From NCBI GenBank assembly GCA_019136135.1, contig JAGVUR010000186.1, forward strand, positions 1-39,598: a stretch of 39,598 nucleotides of DNA, in the 5' to 3' direction. Each line of letters starts with the position of its first letter. Within the stretch, counting starts at the first letter, position 1. The DNA comes from Verrucomicrobiota bacterium (lineage in GTDB: Bacteria > Verrucomicrobiota > Lentisphaeria > Oligosphaerales > Oligosphaeraceae). A program made the translations under genes and the position numbers. The notes beneath the pieces were generated by a model. It had not been told where the DNA came from. It made no database searches and saw only the letters and a program-made list of their open reading frames with translations. This document shows positions 26,896-35,627 of this stretch, piece by piece.

Positions 26896-29094
26896 TTAGC
26901 TGACTATGTTATGGTTACACTGGTTTGCCTGCCGTTCCAATCGCCATTTGGTCCAGGGTGTAATGAACTTAATCTCGCTTGATATCGGCAACTCTGTTTC
27001 CAGGCTTAGCTCGTAGCTGTCAAGCCGGATGGTGGTTTTGCCGAAACACGTCCTCAGTTCCCGGACTTGAAGTTGCTTTCCTGCTAGTTCGGCCTTCTCA
27101 TATCCGCCAAAAAGGACAATCGCCCCGGTTTTCTCATGCCAGATACGATGGATTTCCAGCTCCAGGTAGCGTCCATTGTTGCTGGCGTTCGGTTGCCAGG
27201 CGGTAAATCCAACGTCATTCGCAGAATACCGTTCCTGGGTCAGATACAGGTCCTGAGTCATCCCGTAGCGTCTGAACACCTGCGCGGCAAGCCAGGCTTT
27301 CACGTAGCGACCTTGATCCAAGTACATCTTCATGATCGTCAATTCGTTGTTGCCAATGTAGTAAATCCCACGGGATACCTCGGAACAAAACAAGCCGACA
27401 AAGGCGTGCGTCTCCAGCCAGTCAAGGTAACGAGACATCCTAGGCTCCTTGCCGTCATACACGCCTGCCGTGCAGCAATCCAAGCACGTGTCGGTGAACC
27501 GAAACTCGTTGCATACACGGGCATCGTCGCCAAATGAACGAGAAATAAACCCAAATTCGTCAGTGACACGATCCAAGACATTCGACAAGTCGGCACGGTA
27601 GTGCCGCGCTTCGCCCATGACCGTACCGGCGTCGGCTTCACCCAAGTATTCCAGCAACGAGCCGAACGCCAGCAAGCCTCCCAACAGCCAGCAGTCCGTA
27701 AACACCAACTGGCCAAAATCACCGTCCGATGCGCAAGCGGGAGGCATGATTCCGTAGTTCAAAACGTCTTGGCGACGCATTGCCTGAATCTCGCCAACAA
27801 TCCATTGCGCGGCGCGACGCATTTTCGGCAGGAACCGCTCGCGCAACGCCGAATCGTCGCAATGCCTCAGCAGGGTTGAAGCCAGAATCAGCGCCGCCCC
27901 TGTCGTATTCGCCCATTTCGGCCCGCTTGTTCCCACTGCCCCGGCAACCGTCGTGAACTCGCCCGAAGGCGGGCAGCCAGCGTCCTGCAACGAAAAGATA
28001 AACTCAAGGGCTCGGCGAACCTCTTCGAAATGCCCCAATTCGATCATTGGACGCAACGAACACATCGCCTCCCAGACCCAGACGAAGAATCGTTCCGAAC
28101 TGCCGCCCTGGCAAGGCTGGTACGAATCCCCGTGATTCAACAGCAATTGCAGGTTGCATAGCCGAACAGCCTCGAAAACCGCATTGTCGCGAGAATCCCC
28201 GAAATCAAAATCGACCTTGCCTTCAAGGTAGGAGCCCCATTTTACCAACGCTTCCGATTCCGCCTGAGAATGCCCCGCCAATTCCACTTCTCCAAGCGGC
28301 TCTGCCGAAAACACCAATTCGAACGAACATGTCTCGCCAGGCTCAAGCTCGCCAGAAAGCGAAAGCACGTTTTTCACCAAACCCAATTGGCAACGCGGCT
28401 GGACAATGTACGGTGCCTCCCAGGTGAACAGGCTCTTGGGATCTATTTTGCGAAAATCAGCCCGGCTGTTCCATTGCAACTCAAGGCTTGCGTCGTGACG
28501 TACCAGGCCGACACGTTCGCCATTGCATAAGAAGCTGTCTTCCTCAAACGAAAAAGCATCGTCGGCCACCCATCTTGACGCATCCCACTCGAAGGAATGG
28601 TAATGATAGTCAAATACCTGGCTATCAAGAGGTTCCGATGGACGTACCCAAACGGCGCACTCCTGACGCCGAGCGCTCTCGTTGCGAACCAACACCCGAA
28701 TCCTGAAACAACCATGGACATCGACAAAGTACTCAAGCTGATGGACAAGATGCCATGCGTTGAACTCTGCGCAAATGATCGGCTTCCCGCCAAACTTCCG
28801 AGCCAGGCGAACCTGACGAAAATCAGGAACCGCACCCGCCTTGCCAAAGGCAAAACTCAGCAGGCGAGTCCGCAACGAGGCGCAATGCCGCCGATCTTCC
28901 TCGGAAGACGAGTTCATGTCCAAGGGCATCTCAAGATAGTACGCATTCAACGCACAATCCATGTACGCAAAACGAGACGAGCCAGGCCATTGCAAGGGAA
29001 CATGAACCGACAACGCAGACTTGCGAAAACCGTCAAACCAGCCAAAACGACGCCACATCGGCAAACGAGACAATTCTTCATAAGTCGACGCCAT
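26896..29094 (-). CDS. Six-hairpin (alpha/alpha)6 glycosidase-like protein
   Basis: This 732-residue protein has an N-terminal beta-sandwich half (about 1-300) and a helical half (about 300-640) with repeated aromatic/acidic motifs: FVWVWEAMCSLRPMIELGHFEEVRRALEF, FTDCWLLGGLLAFGSLLEYLG and FRFTDTCLDCCTAGVYDGKEPR. The organisation resembles six-hairpin glycosidases such as amylo-alpha-1,6-glucosidase or GH78/GH95-like enzymes. No signal peptide is seen, so it probably acts in the cytoplasm on imported oligosaccharides. Two consecutive ATGs are possible. The second (29094) is preferred because GGAGGT lies five bases before it, against two for the first. The start overlaps the DUF4491 stop (TGATG), a sign of translational coupling. 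The specific family is not certain. Confidence 0.7.
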   Translation of the reverse strand: MASTYEELSRLPMWRRFGWFDGFRKSALSVHVPLQWPGSSRFAYMDCALNAYYLEMPLDMNSSSEEDRRHCASLRTRLLSFAFGKAGAVPDFRQVRLARKFGGKPIICAEFNAWHLVHQLEYFVDVHGCFRIRVLVRNESARRQECAVWVRPSEPLDSQVFDYHYHSFEWDASRWVADDAFSFEEDSFLCNGERVGLVRHDASLELQWNSRADFRKIDPKSLFTWEAPYIVQPRCQLGLVKNVLSLSGELEPGETCSFELVFSAEPLGEVELAGHSQAESEALVKWGSYLEGKVDFDFGDSRDNAVFEAVRLCNLQLLLNHGDSYQPCQGGSSERFFVWVWEAMCSLRPMIELGHFEEVRRALEFIFSLQDAGCPPSGEFTTVAGAVGTSGPKWANTTGAALILASTLLRHCDDSALRERFLPKMRRAAQWIVGEIQAMRRQDVLNYGIMPPACASDGDFGQLVFTDCWLLGGLLAFGSLLEYLGEADAGTVMGEARHYRADLSNVLDRVTDEFGFISRSFGDDARVCNEFRFTDTCLDCCTAGVYDGKEPRMSRYLDWLETHAFVGLFCSEVSRGIYYIGNNELTIMKMYLDQGRYVKAWLAAQVFRRYGMTQDLYLTQERYSANDVGFTAWQPNASNNGRYLELEIHRIWHEKTGAIVLFGGYEKAELAGKQLQVRELRTCFGKTTIRLDSYELSLETELPISSEIKFITPWTKWRLERQANQCNHNIVS

Positions 29095-29399
29095 CATTCA
29101 CCTCCAATGCTTTCTTTATAGTGACCGGGACCGACAGGAAACCAACCACGCTCAACACGACGATGCTGGTGGAAGACCTCCAAAATGCTCCAAAGACTCG
29201 AAAACGCAACGACTCCGAACAAGGACGACAACAGCAAGCTGGAGACCAGCAAGGACAACAGCGAAAACAACACCCCGCCTGCAAGGAAAACCTTCCAAAT
29301 CTTGACGCCGAAGTAGAATTCGCCCTTGATGACAAGCGGATGAAACGCGCCTATCGTCAAAAAGCTAGCCAAACCGATTGCCAATCCCTGTAGATTCAT
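29094..29399 (-). CDS. DUF4491-family small membrane protein
   Basis: This 101-residue protein opens MNLQGLAIGLASFLTIGAFHP and has VIKGEYFG-like KGEFYFGVKIWKVFLAGG, then SSLWSILEVFHQHRRVERGWFP. That is the full-length pattern of DUF4491, small three-helix membrane proteins of unknown function common in gut Firmicutes and Bacteroidetes. The start at 29399 is chosen over a longer reading (29420) by family alignment and a GAGGA site just upstream. It is sandwiched in an operon, 14 bp after the metallophosphoesterase stop and overlapping the glycosidase start. Confidence 0.83.
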   Translation of the reverse strand: MNLQGLAIGLASFLTIGAFHPLVIKGEFYFGVKIWKVFLAGGVLFSLLSLLVSSLLLSSLFGVVAFSSLWSILEVFHQHRRVERGWFPVGPGHYKESIGGE

Positions 29400-29413
29400 C
29401 TGCCGTCCTCTGA

Positions 29414-30484
29414 CTACCACTTGAATACACGGTCACGAGCCTTGCCGCCTGCCCCCATGCGGATCAGCTTCAACTCACGCTTCGCAGGCTTCACCACGAC
29501 GATGTCAACAAGCATCATGGTCCTGAAGTTGAACGAAGTCTTGACCGCACGCTCCGCAGGAAAATCCTTCTCGCTGACTCCACCATATCCCTGAGTAATC
29601 ACGTAGTTCACCCCATTGGTCGTCTCCGAAGCGTCAAAATGCGAATCGCCAATCAAGTTGACGGCGAACCGGCAATCCTCGTTCGCGGTAAAGTCCCATT
29701 TGACGCCTTTCAGCTCGCCCGCCTTGCCCGCAACGAAATCCTCGTAAATCTTCACAAGGACATCGCCATGGGTCAAGGATGTCTTGGAACCTACCCAATT
29801 GCCGAAATCCTTGACGCAATAATGAGTCAGGGCAACCACCGTCCAGCCGGGTTCCGAGAATTTCAAGTTGTCCGCCAGCCACTGGAGCTGCTTGGTCGCC
29901 ATAACGTAGTACCCGCCGCCGGCATCGTCATGGTCGCTGGTATTCAAGAAAACAACCCTGACCTTTGCCCTGGGAATGTCGTAGTACCCGTACGTGGCAT
30001 CCTCGGCGAAAACCACCTTGTGGCCTTTTTTCAGGTTCGGCAGGTTGCAAACCTCCGCAATCTGCTTGTCCGTGATCCAATTGCCATTGCCGGCAACACG
30101 GTTGTGATCATGGTTGCCGACGACTTGCAGCGCCACGCCGGGAAACTCGTGCCTGAGCTTCCCGTGACGTTCCAAAAAGTTCGTCGCGTATCCAGGATCA
30201 CGCGTGGCGGGCACATCCAGCCCGATGTCACCCAAATCGACCGTCAAGTCAAACGGAAATGTCTTTGCGGCGTGGTTGACGTACGCAATGTGCTTGTAGG
30301 TATCACGTCCGCCCGAATGCAGATCCGTGGTCACAGGAAAGACAACAACCTCGTCCTGCCCCTTCCATTCTACAAATCTCTCGTACGCCTTGCCCACCTC
30401 GATATTGACCCACGCAGGAATCACAATTGCCTGCCCCCGTACATAAACCACCGCCAATAAAAACAATGTCAATAATGCTTTCAT
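29414..30484 (-). CDS. Secreted calcineurin-like metallophosphoesterase
   Basis: This 356-residue protein has a signal peptide (MKALLTLFLLAVVYVRGQA). The metallophosphoesterase motifs are in order: D54-L-H56, GD at 85-86 (DLGDIG), GNHDHN (123-128), a later ALTHYCVKD His, and GDSHFD in place of the usual GHxH. Two metal ions would be bound in the exported domain, which hydrolyses phosphate esters. The altered last motif still provides a histidine. The start at 30484 follows a strong AGGAGGT five bases upstream, and a longer reading to 30616 would bury the signal peptide. It is the first gene of the seven-gene minus-strand run. Confidence 0.88.
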   Translation of the reverse strand: MKALLTLFLLAVVYVRGQAIVIPAWVNIEVGKAYERFVEWKGQDEVVVFPVTTDLHSGGRDTYKHIAYVNHAAKTFPFDLTVDLGDIGLDVPATRDPGYATNFLERHGKLRHEFPGVALQVVGNHDHNRVAGNGNWITDKQIAEVCNLPNLKKGHKVVFAEDATYGYYDIPRAKVRVVFLNTSDHDDAGGGYYVMATKQLQWLADNLKFSEPGWTVVALTHYCVKDFGNWVGSKTSLTHGDVLVKIYEDFVAGKAGELKGVKWDFTANEDCRFAVNLIGDSHFDASETTNGVNYVITQGYGGVSEKDFPAERAVKTSFNFRTMMLVDIVVVKPAKRELKLIRMGAGGKARDRVFKW

Positions 30485-30569
30485 CTGATACCTCCTGATC
30501 CAAGATCGCATGCCAGGCAACGGACTCCTGAATAGATGACACAATATTACCGATGGTTTGAACAGCTCC

Positions 30570-30603
30570 TTGCCATGGCAATCATCCGTCGCCATGCTAT
30601 AAT
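30570..30603 (+). promoter_or_regulatory. Divergent-region promoter with overlapping palindrome
   Basis: TATAAT (30598-30603) preceded by a weak -35 TGGCAA (30576-30581) at 16 bp would drive the beta-helix gene. The perfect palindrome TTGCCATGGCAA (30570-30581) covers the -35, about 85 bp from the divergent metallophosphoesterase start, and could be an operator for both directions. A CTGGTC/GACCAG hairpin lies in the leader (30660-30679). Confidence 0.5.
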
Positions 30604-30734
30604 AAAACCAATGCACCCCACGTTGTCAAGGCAGGTCGTTTTTTCTCCGAACAATCTGACTGGTCAACCCGAAGACCAGATCGCAACATTGCAGAATAAC
30701 CAAAAAAGAAAATGTCAAGGGAGCTACGAAAAAA

Positions 30735-31700
30735 ATGTCTATCATGAATGTGTTTGATGTCTCTTTGCAGGATTTCCCGCGACTGGCGGGCGAGCAGTCT
30801 GACAACGGTCGTTTCAATCGCGCTGTGGCGGCCGCCGCCGATCGCGTTTTGTTTGTGCCAGCCGGCGTCTATGAGCTGGACGAGACCCTCAAGATCAGCA
30901 ACCTGTGTTCGCTGCTCATGCACAAATCCGCCGTCATCCGCGCCGTGGCCGAAATGGACTACGTACTGGTATATGACGCCAAAAATCACTGGCTCAAGGA
31001 CAAGGACACGGATTTCAACCTCTTTATTTGTGGCGGCGACTTGGATGGCAATGGCCTGGCCAGCTGTCTGATGCTGACTGAATTCCACCATTTCACGCTT
31101 CGGGACATCACCCTGCGCAATGGGCGCAAGTACGGCCTGCGCGTACAGGACTACGGTCACGGCTATGAGCTGGTCGCCAATAATGTCTATGGTCGCTGCT
31201 ACCTGCCAGGCTTGGCGGGCAATGTGGGCATCAGCATCAATGGCGGCGACAGCCACTACACGGACTGCATCATGGTTGACTACACAATCGGCATGGAAGT
31301 CACCAGCGGAGGCTCCAATCGCCTGACCCGATGCCACGTCTGGGGTGGCCCGCTGCCGCCGCGCAAAGAAGGCGAGGATAGAGAAATGCTGGTCGATTCC
31401 ATCAATTTCAAGATTGCCGGAGCCGACACCCTGTTGCGCGACTGCTATGCCGATACCGGCAAGACCGGCTTCCTGATCGAAGGCAATGCCCGGCTCCTGG
31501 GAAGCGCCTACTACAATAACTTCAAGGCATTCAAGCTTGACGACGTCACCGTCATTCGCCACCGAAAGGGCAAGCTGCTGGTGGCAGATTGCTACTTCAC
31601 CAAGACCTCGCCCAAGGCAACGGTCTATGATGGCGTCGGCGGCGTCATCTGGCGCGATAATATCTACAATGCCTTCGAGGAGGCAGACATGCCCAAATAA
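30735..31700 (+). CDS. Right-handed beta-helix (pectate lyase superfamily) protein
   Basis: This 321-residue protein begins FPRLAGEQSDNGRFNRAVAAAADRVLFVPAGVYELDETLKISN, the opening of the Pectate_lyase_3 type of right-handed parallel beta-helix. It continues with short turns rich in N-G and G-D-L-D-G (about 97-101). These folds occur in polygalacturonases, epimerases and phage-tail-like glycanases. No signal peptide is evident, and no catalytic Asp pair can be assigned confidently. GGGAG lies 11 bases before ATG. The gene converges with the GH5-like gene, with 14 bp between stops, so its 3' end is tightly packed. Substrate unknown. Confidence 0.75.
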   Translation: MSIMNVFDVSLQDFPRLAGEQSDNGRFNRAVAAAADRVLFVPAGVYELDETLKISNLCSLLMHKSAVIRAVAEMDYVLVYDAKNHWLKDKDTDFNLFICGGDLDGNGLASCLMLTEFHHFTLRDITLRNGRKYGLRVQDYGHGYELVANNVYGRCYLPGLAGNVGISINGGDSHYTDCIMVDYTIGMEVTSGGSNRLTRCHVWGGPLPPRKEGEDREMLVDSINFKIAGADTLLRDCYADTGKTGFLIEGNARLLGSAYYNNFKAFKLDDVTVIRHRKGKLLVADCYFTKTSPKATVYDGVGGVIWRDNIYNAFEEADMPK

Positions 31701-31714
31701 GCATGCCGATACAA

Positions 31715-34696
31715 TCACTCGAAACGAATTTCCTGGACCTCGACCGCATGGGCCTTGTCAAAGTCCTCCTTGAAAAGGAACTTTCCAAGGCAGAAGTTCA
31801 CCTTGATCACCTTGTTCAAGTTCAGCATGTCGCCCTCGCCGCTCCTGCCTTCAACGACATATCCCCAATGCTTGAAATAGTAGAACGACTTCAAGGGAAT
31901 CCTGATGTCCTGCCAATCCGTGCTCAAATCCACATTCAGCCCCCAGGGAGAACCATCCGATTCCGTCAGCACGAACTCCATCCGGTTGGTCCATGGATAC
32001 AAGGCGCGAGCAGTCAAAACAACCGTATCGAACGACCTCCCGGACTTGAGTTCCTCCTGGAGATTCGACGCCATCGCTGGATGTACCGAAAAAAAGTCGG
32101 GCTGGGTCTTGAATGACGAGGCCGAAAGCTGAAGCGCGCGACGGCCGGGATCGCGACCGGCAACCAAGCTGCACTTGCCAGGACGCCTCGCATGAGGTTG
32201 ACGACCACTCTCAAACTCCAGAGCAATCACAGGCGACTCGCGAGTCTGGACCAAAACCTGGACATCGTTAGGCTCGTAAACCCAATCCGCCGATTGAATC
32301 TCAACAAAATGAGGCAATTCGCGCATCTCAGGATACAACCAAGTCCCCGTAATCAATGACAACTCACGGCTGGTCGATGCCTCGGCAACGCCGTCTTTCG
32401 TGCTCCATAGACGATTCAATGAACCAAGGTCAACAAGAATGTCATTCCAGTCCGACGACAAGGCGAACGGATTTCCGTACCCATGCTGATCATCGCGAAT
32501 CAAGCCTACCTCGACCGCAGCCGTGTTGGCTCCGCCGCGCAAGCGCAACTTCAATGCATTCGCATACACGTCGGCCGGTGGCGGAGTCAATGCAAACCGC
32601 ATCCCGGAAGCGGCCTTGCCAGCGCCATAACCCGTTGCCGACATCCTCACAGATCCATCTTGCTCGTGCCACGAATACGAATACTCGAATCCCTCTTCCG
32701 AGCGAATCGTCTCGGGCAAGGGTGTCGAGGAACTCAAGCGCAACGCAGGCCAACTCGATCCTGCAACCTGATCGCGTTCAAGTTTCTCGCGAGCACCAGG
32801 AAACACCAGGACCTTGCCCTTCGACTCGTGCTCGATCCATATGCGATATAGGCCCGATTTCGTAATCAAATGCCCGGGAATCCGCCCCTCGAATCCAGTC
32901 TTGCCACGAACAGCCTTCAAGGGAACGGTTATTGGCTTGTCGCTGTCACGGGCACACAGCTTCATTTCCAACCTCGAGCAGTCGGAGGAAGCCATGCCAG
33001 TCGCACGAACAACCAAATCGCCCGTGCCGATCCGGTACAAGGGCGGCTGATCCATCAAGAACGCCGGCTCGTCCACCTTGTCGCTGAACTTCGGCAAAAC
33101 AAAGGCATGCCGAGGAGCGGCAAAGGAAGTCTCGCGACCATCGCGAGTCAACACGTATCGACCAGGCTCCAGTTCGACAACGCCGTTGGCTGCACGAACC
33201 ACGACCCCATTGGCAACATCAACACGACGAGCCGAAAAACCGCTCCCCAAACCAGGCAACCGTACCTCCATGCGACGCAAACCGCCTAGCATACGGGCCT
33301 TCTCGCTATCGCCGCCACTGTACGGATCCCGCACCAGCAACACGTCGGGATAGATTTCAAGCAACCAACTCTCCCCAACATCGTCAAGGCAATCGAAAAA
33401 GTACGCTCCCGTACCATCATAGTCAACCACGGCAGACGAACCAACACCCCAGACTCGACGCAATTTCTCGATTGACGGGGGCGCCGTCTTGGTGTGGTTC
33501 GAATACAGGAAATCGCGTTCCGTCACCAATTCCGACAAATCCTCTTCGTACGAAACACGGAAATCCCCGAAGCGGCAACTCTTCGGATACCTGCCTGCTT
33601 CAAAGTGGCGTGGTATCCTCTTGAACACTTCCGCCGCGATGGCGAATCCAATCGCCTTTCCCGGGGTATAGCATAGATTGAGGTAGTGGGTCTGCCAATT
33701 CCTATTGGTATCCGCCAACACCAGCACCTCGTACTGGAATTGCGCCGCGATTTGCACTCCGCTTCCCCGGAACGCCCGCGCCATCGCCGGGTACATCGTG
33801 GACTGGTGGATATCAGCGCAATCGAACTCATAGATCATCTTCGCCTTGTTCGCTACTCGCGGATCGCTCATTTCGTGGAGGAACTTATCGACACTTGGCA
33901 GATAGTTTTCGGTCAGCGTCTTTCCCGCGACCAAGCCGGAAGGATACCAGCCATGGGTCACCCCTTCGACCTTGGAAAGCGAAGCCGCCTCGGCTCCATT
34001 GACCCAAACACTGTAGAATATCGGCTTTTTCGTGCCTGATTTTCGCAATCCATCATACAGCGCATTGATGAACGCAACCTTTTCTTCAAGCGGAAAATCC
34101 TTTTCGTAGAGTGGTTCGTTGATCAGTTCGAAGACAGGAATCGCCGGGTCGTCCGCATATCGCTTACCGTTGTATCGGTTCCTATGGTTTCCGAATTGCT
34201 CCAGAAACCGCGCCATATATCCCCACGCCGCCTTGTCCCCGATCATCTGCCTGATGGAATCGTACCTGGACGTAAAGCAATCTGGCGAGACCACCTTGGA
34301 ACCCCACCAGGCAATCGGCGTCAGCACCACGTAAATGCCACACTTGGACGCTTCGGCAATCAAGTAGTCCAGCAGATCCACATGGACATTATCAATAAAA
34401 TTCCCGTCCTTGTCACTGAACTGGCGTTCGAACGTATGGAGCCTCAAACAGGTAAGTCCCAACCGTTGGAAATGCGCCAGATCCTGATGAATCGCAGCCT
34501 TGTGGTCGAAACCGCGCTCCTTGAGCATGGCATAGTCGCTGCTAAACGGAGGATAGTAGTTGACGCCGAAAAGCGAAACCTCCTCGCCATTGTCCTGATA
34601 CCGAAGAACACCGTCGCCGTCAACGGACATCAAACGGTCCGCAGCACCATGGGACAAAACCGACAACACAACAAGAAAACACAACAAAAAACGCAT
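31715..34696 (-). CDS. Large secreted GH5-like glycosidase with C-terminal beta domains
   Basis: This 993-residue protein has a signal peptide (about 1-18) and a TIM-barrel domain (about 25-380) of clan GH-A type, similar to GH5 cellulases/mannanases. N-E-P at 193-195 supplies the acid/base E194 (VFELINEP), and YEF at 289-291 supplies the probable nucleophile E290. RLHTFE near 85-90 matches the conserved Arg region. After about residue 400 come several beta-sandwich regions that look like carbohydrate-binding or galactose-binding-like modules. The start at 34696 has GGAGGT six bases upstream, and an upstream in-frame extension would lack an SD and hide the signal peptide. Mannan, glucan or other beta-glycan substrates are possible. 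Family GH5 itself is probable rather than certain. Confidence 0.83.
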   Translation of the reverse strand: MRFLLCFLVVLSVLSHGAADRLMSVDGDGVLRYQDNGEEVSLFGVNYYPPFSSDYAMLKERGFDHKAAIHQDLAHFQRLGLTCLRLHTFERQFSDKDGNFIDNVHVDLLDYLIAEASKCGIYVVLTPIAWWGSKVVSPDCFTSRYDSIRQMIGDKAAWGYMARFLEQFGNHRNRYNGKRYADDPAIPVFELINEPLYEKDFPLEEKVAFINALYDGLRKSGTKKPIFYSVWVNGAEAASLSKVEGVTHGWYPSGLVAGKTLTENYLPSVDKFLHEMSDPRVANKAKMIYEFDCADIHQSTMYPAMARAFRGSGVQIAAQFQYEVLVLADTNRNWQTHYLNLCYTPGKAIGFAIAAEVFKRIPRHFEAGRYPKSCRFGDFRVSYEEDLSELVTERDFLYSNHTKTAPPSIEKLRRVWGVGSSAVVDYDGTGAYFFDCLDDVGESWLLEIYPDVLLVRDPYSGGDSEKARMLGGLRRMEVRLPGLGSGFSARRVDVANGVVVRAANGVVELEPGRYVLTRDGRETSFAAPRHAFVLPKFSDKVDEPAFLMDQPPLYRIGTGDLVVRATGMASSDCSRLEMKLCARDSDKPITVPLKAVRGKTGFEGRIPGHLITKSGLYRIWIEHESKGKVLVFPGAREKLERDQVAGSSWPALRLSSSTPLPETIRSEEGFEYSYSWHEQDGSVRMSATGYGAGKAASGMRFALTPPPADVYANALKLRLRGGANTAAVEVGLIRDDQHGYGNPFALSSDWNDILVDLGSLNRLWSTKDGVAEASTSRELSLITGTWLYPEMRELPHFVEIQSADWVYEPNDVQVLVQTRESPVIALEFESGRQPHARRPGKCSLVAGRDPGRRALQLSASSFKTQPDFFSVHPAMASNLQEELKSGRSFDTVVLTARALYPWTNRMEFVLTESDGSPWGLNVDLSTDWQDIRIPLKSFYYFKHWGYVVEGRSGEGDMLNLNKVIKVNFCLGKFLFKEDFDKAHAVEVQEIRFE

Positions 34697-34828
34697 GCTT
34701 GACCTCCATTGATCATAGTTGGATTGACGACTGTTTAGTAACCCATTTAAACTAACTCCATCCTGCCCTATTTTCCAAGAAACCAACGCAAGTATTTCAA
34801 AATGGCTTCCCCACCCCAACCAGTCCTG

Positions 34829-34846
34829 AATGATGAATGATGAATG
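34829..34846. repeat. AATGATG heptamer microrepeat
   Basis: Two perfect copies and a partial third, immediately before the second palindromic-repeat island. Here it is 130 bp upstream of a gene start and not at a stop codon. Bases 34697-34828 otherwise show no gene. Confidence 0.8.
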
Positions 34847-34857
34847 CCCGGTCCCGA

Positions 34858-35420
34858 CTGGGAACGCCCCAGTTTCGCCGCTTCAGCTGCGACATCTCCC
34901 GAGTACGAGCACCCCGGGTGCCAGTACCTAAAACCGCCGTCTTCTGCAGCAGGGCAAATTTGCCCGACCAGACCCGGCTGGGAACGCCCCAGTTTCGCCG
35001 CTTGAGCGGCGACACCACTTAAGTACGAGCACCCCGGGTGCCCCAAACACCACCCCGGGTGTTCCCACACCACCCCGGGTGTTCCCACACCACCCCGGGT
35101 GTTCCCACACCACCCCGGGTGCCCCAAGCACTACCCCGGGTGCCCCAAACACCACCCCGGGTGACCGTACCTAAAACCGTCTTGTTCTGCAGCAGGGCAA
35201 ATTTAGTTTCGCCGCTTTAGCGGCGATACCGCTTGAGTACAAGCACCCCGGGTGCCCGTACCTAAAACCACCGTCTTCTGCAGCAGGGCAAATTTGCCCG
35301 ACCCGTCCCGACTGGGAACACCCCAGTTTCGCCGCTTCAGCGGCGACACCACTTAAGTACAGCACCCCGGGTGCCCGTGCCTAAAACCGTCTTGTTCTGC
35401 AGCAGGGCAAATTTGCCCGA
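34858..35420. repeat. Composite palindromic repeat island, four copies (modules A-B-C-D)
   Basis: Four consecutive copies of a unit of about 120 bp. Module A CTGGGAACGCCCCAG lies at 34858, 34978 and 35312 (one change in the last). Module B, with GCCGCTTGAGCGGC-type stems, lies at 34873, 34993, 35207 and 35327. Module C (arms GTACG/GCACCC) lies at 34903, 35023, 35237 and 35357. Module D contains the perfect palindrome GGGCAAATTTGCCC at 34952, 35286 and 35405. In copy 3 module A is missing: the sequence jumps from half of the D palindrome (GGGCAAATTT) directly to module B. Loop bases vary (TTGA, TTCA, TTTA) while most stems are kept; copy 1 module B has a mismatch. Confidence 0.92.
35023..35170. 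repeat. Tandem expansion inside module C
   Basis: The GTACG left arm is at 35023-35027 and the CGTAC right arm at 35166-35170, but the core GCACCCCGGGTG is repeated about seven times between them with linkers CCCCAAACACC or TTCCCACACC (20-bp period, three identical units at 35061-35119). The unit is the same type as in the 37-unit array at 13581-14312. Confidence 0.88.
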
Positions 35421-35464
35421 CCCCGTCCCAGTCCTAAAACCTTTCACCCCCCCCGCCACGAAAA

Positions 35465-35493
35465 GGCATGTCACATGCCATTTGAGTACGAAA
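35465..35493 (+). repeat. Dispersed 29-bp element, direct copy
   Basis: Starts with GGCATG-TCA-CATGCC, a perfect 6-bp stem with a 3-nt loop, then ATTTGAGTACGAAA. The inverted partner is at 13509-13537. It marks the right edge of this repeat island. Confidence 0.85.
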
Positions 35494-35552
35494 CCGATGA
35501 TTTTTCGCGTTGATTCCGCATTGCTTTTTCTACCGCTTGCCCCAAAGAAGCT

Positions 35553-35580
35553 TTGACAAATTCTTACCAAATGCTACAGT
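35553..35580 (+). promoter_or_regulatory. Promoter for the beta-helix/CBM9 gene
   Basis: Perfect TTGACA (35553-35558), a 16-bp spacer and TACAGT (35575-35580), giving a leader of about 40 nt before the start codon at 35628. Confidence 0.6.
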
Positions 35581-35627
35581 TCAAAATCCACTTTTTTCCG
35601 AACCATTTCAACCAAGGGAGATCCTCC

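Noticed and set aside
30597..31718. 373-codon minus-strand ORF opposite the 321-residue beta-helix gene
   Set aside because: It is antisense to a recognisable fold, and its product is low-complexity Val/Ala/Asp without motifs.
34697..34819. N-terminal extension of the GH5-like protein by 41 residues, and similar extensions for the phosphoesterase, polyol dehydrogenase and beta-helix genes
   Set aside because: The internal ATGs have clear Shine-Dalgarno sites and place the signal peptide or Rossmann strand at the N-terminus, while the extensions run through promoter or untranslated sequence.
34903..35420. Integron attC sites or a cassette array suggested by successive hairpins
   Set aside because: No cassette ORFs lie between hairpins, no RYYYAAC/GTTRRRY pairs are evident, and no integrase is present in the window.
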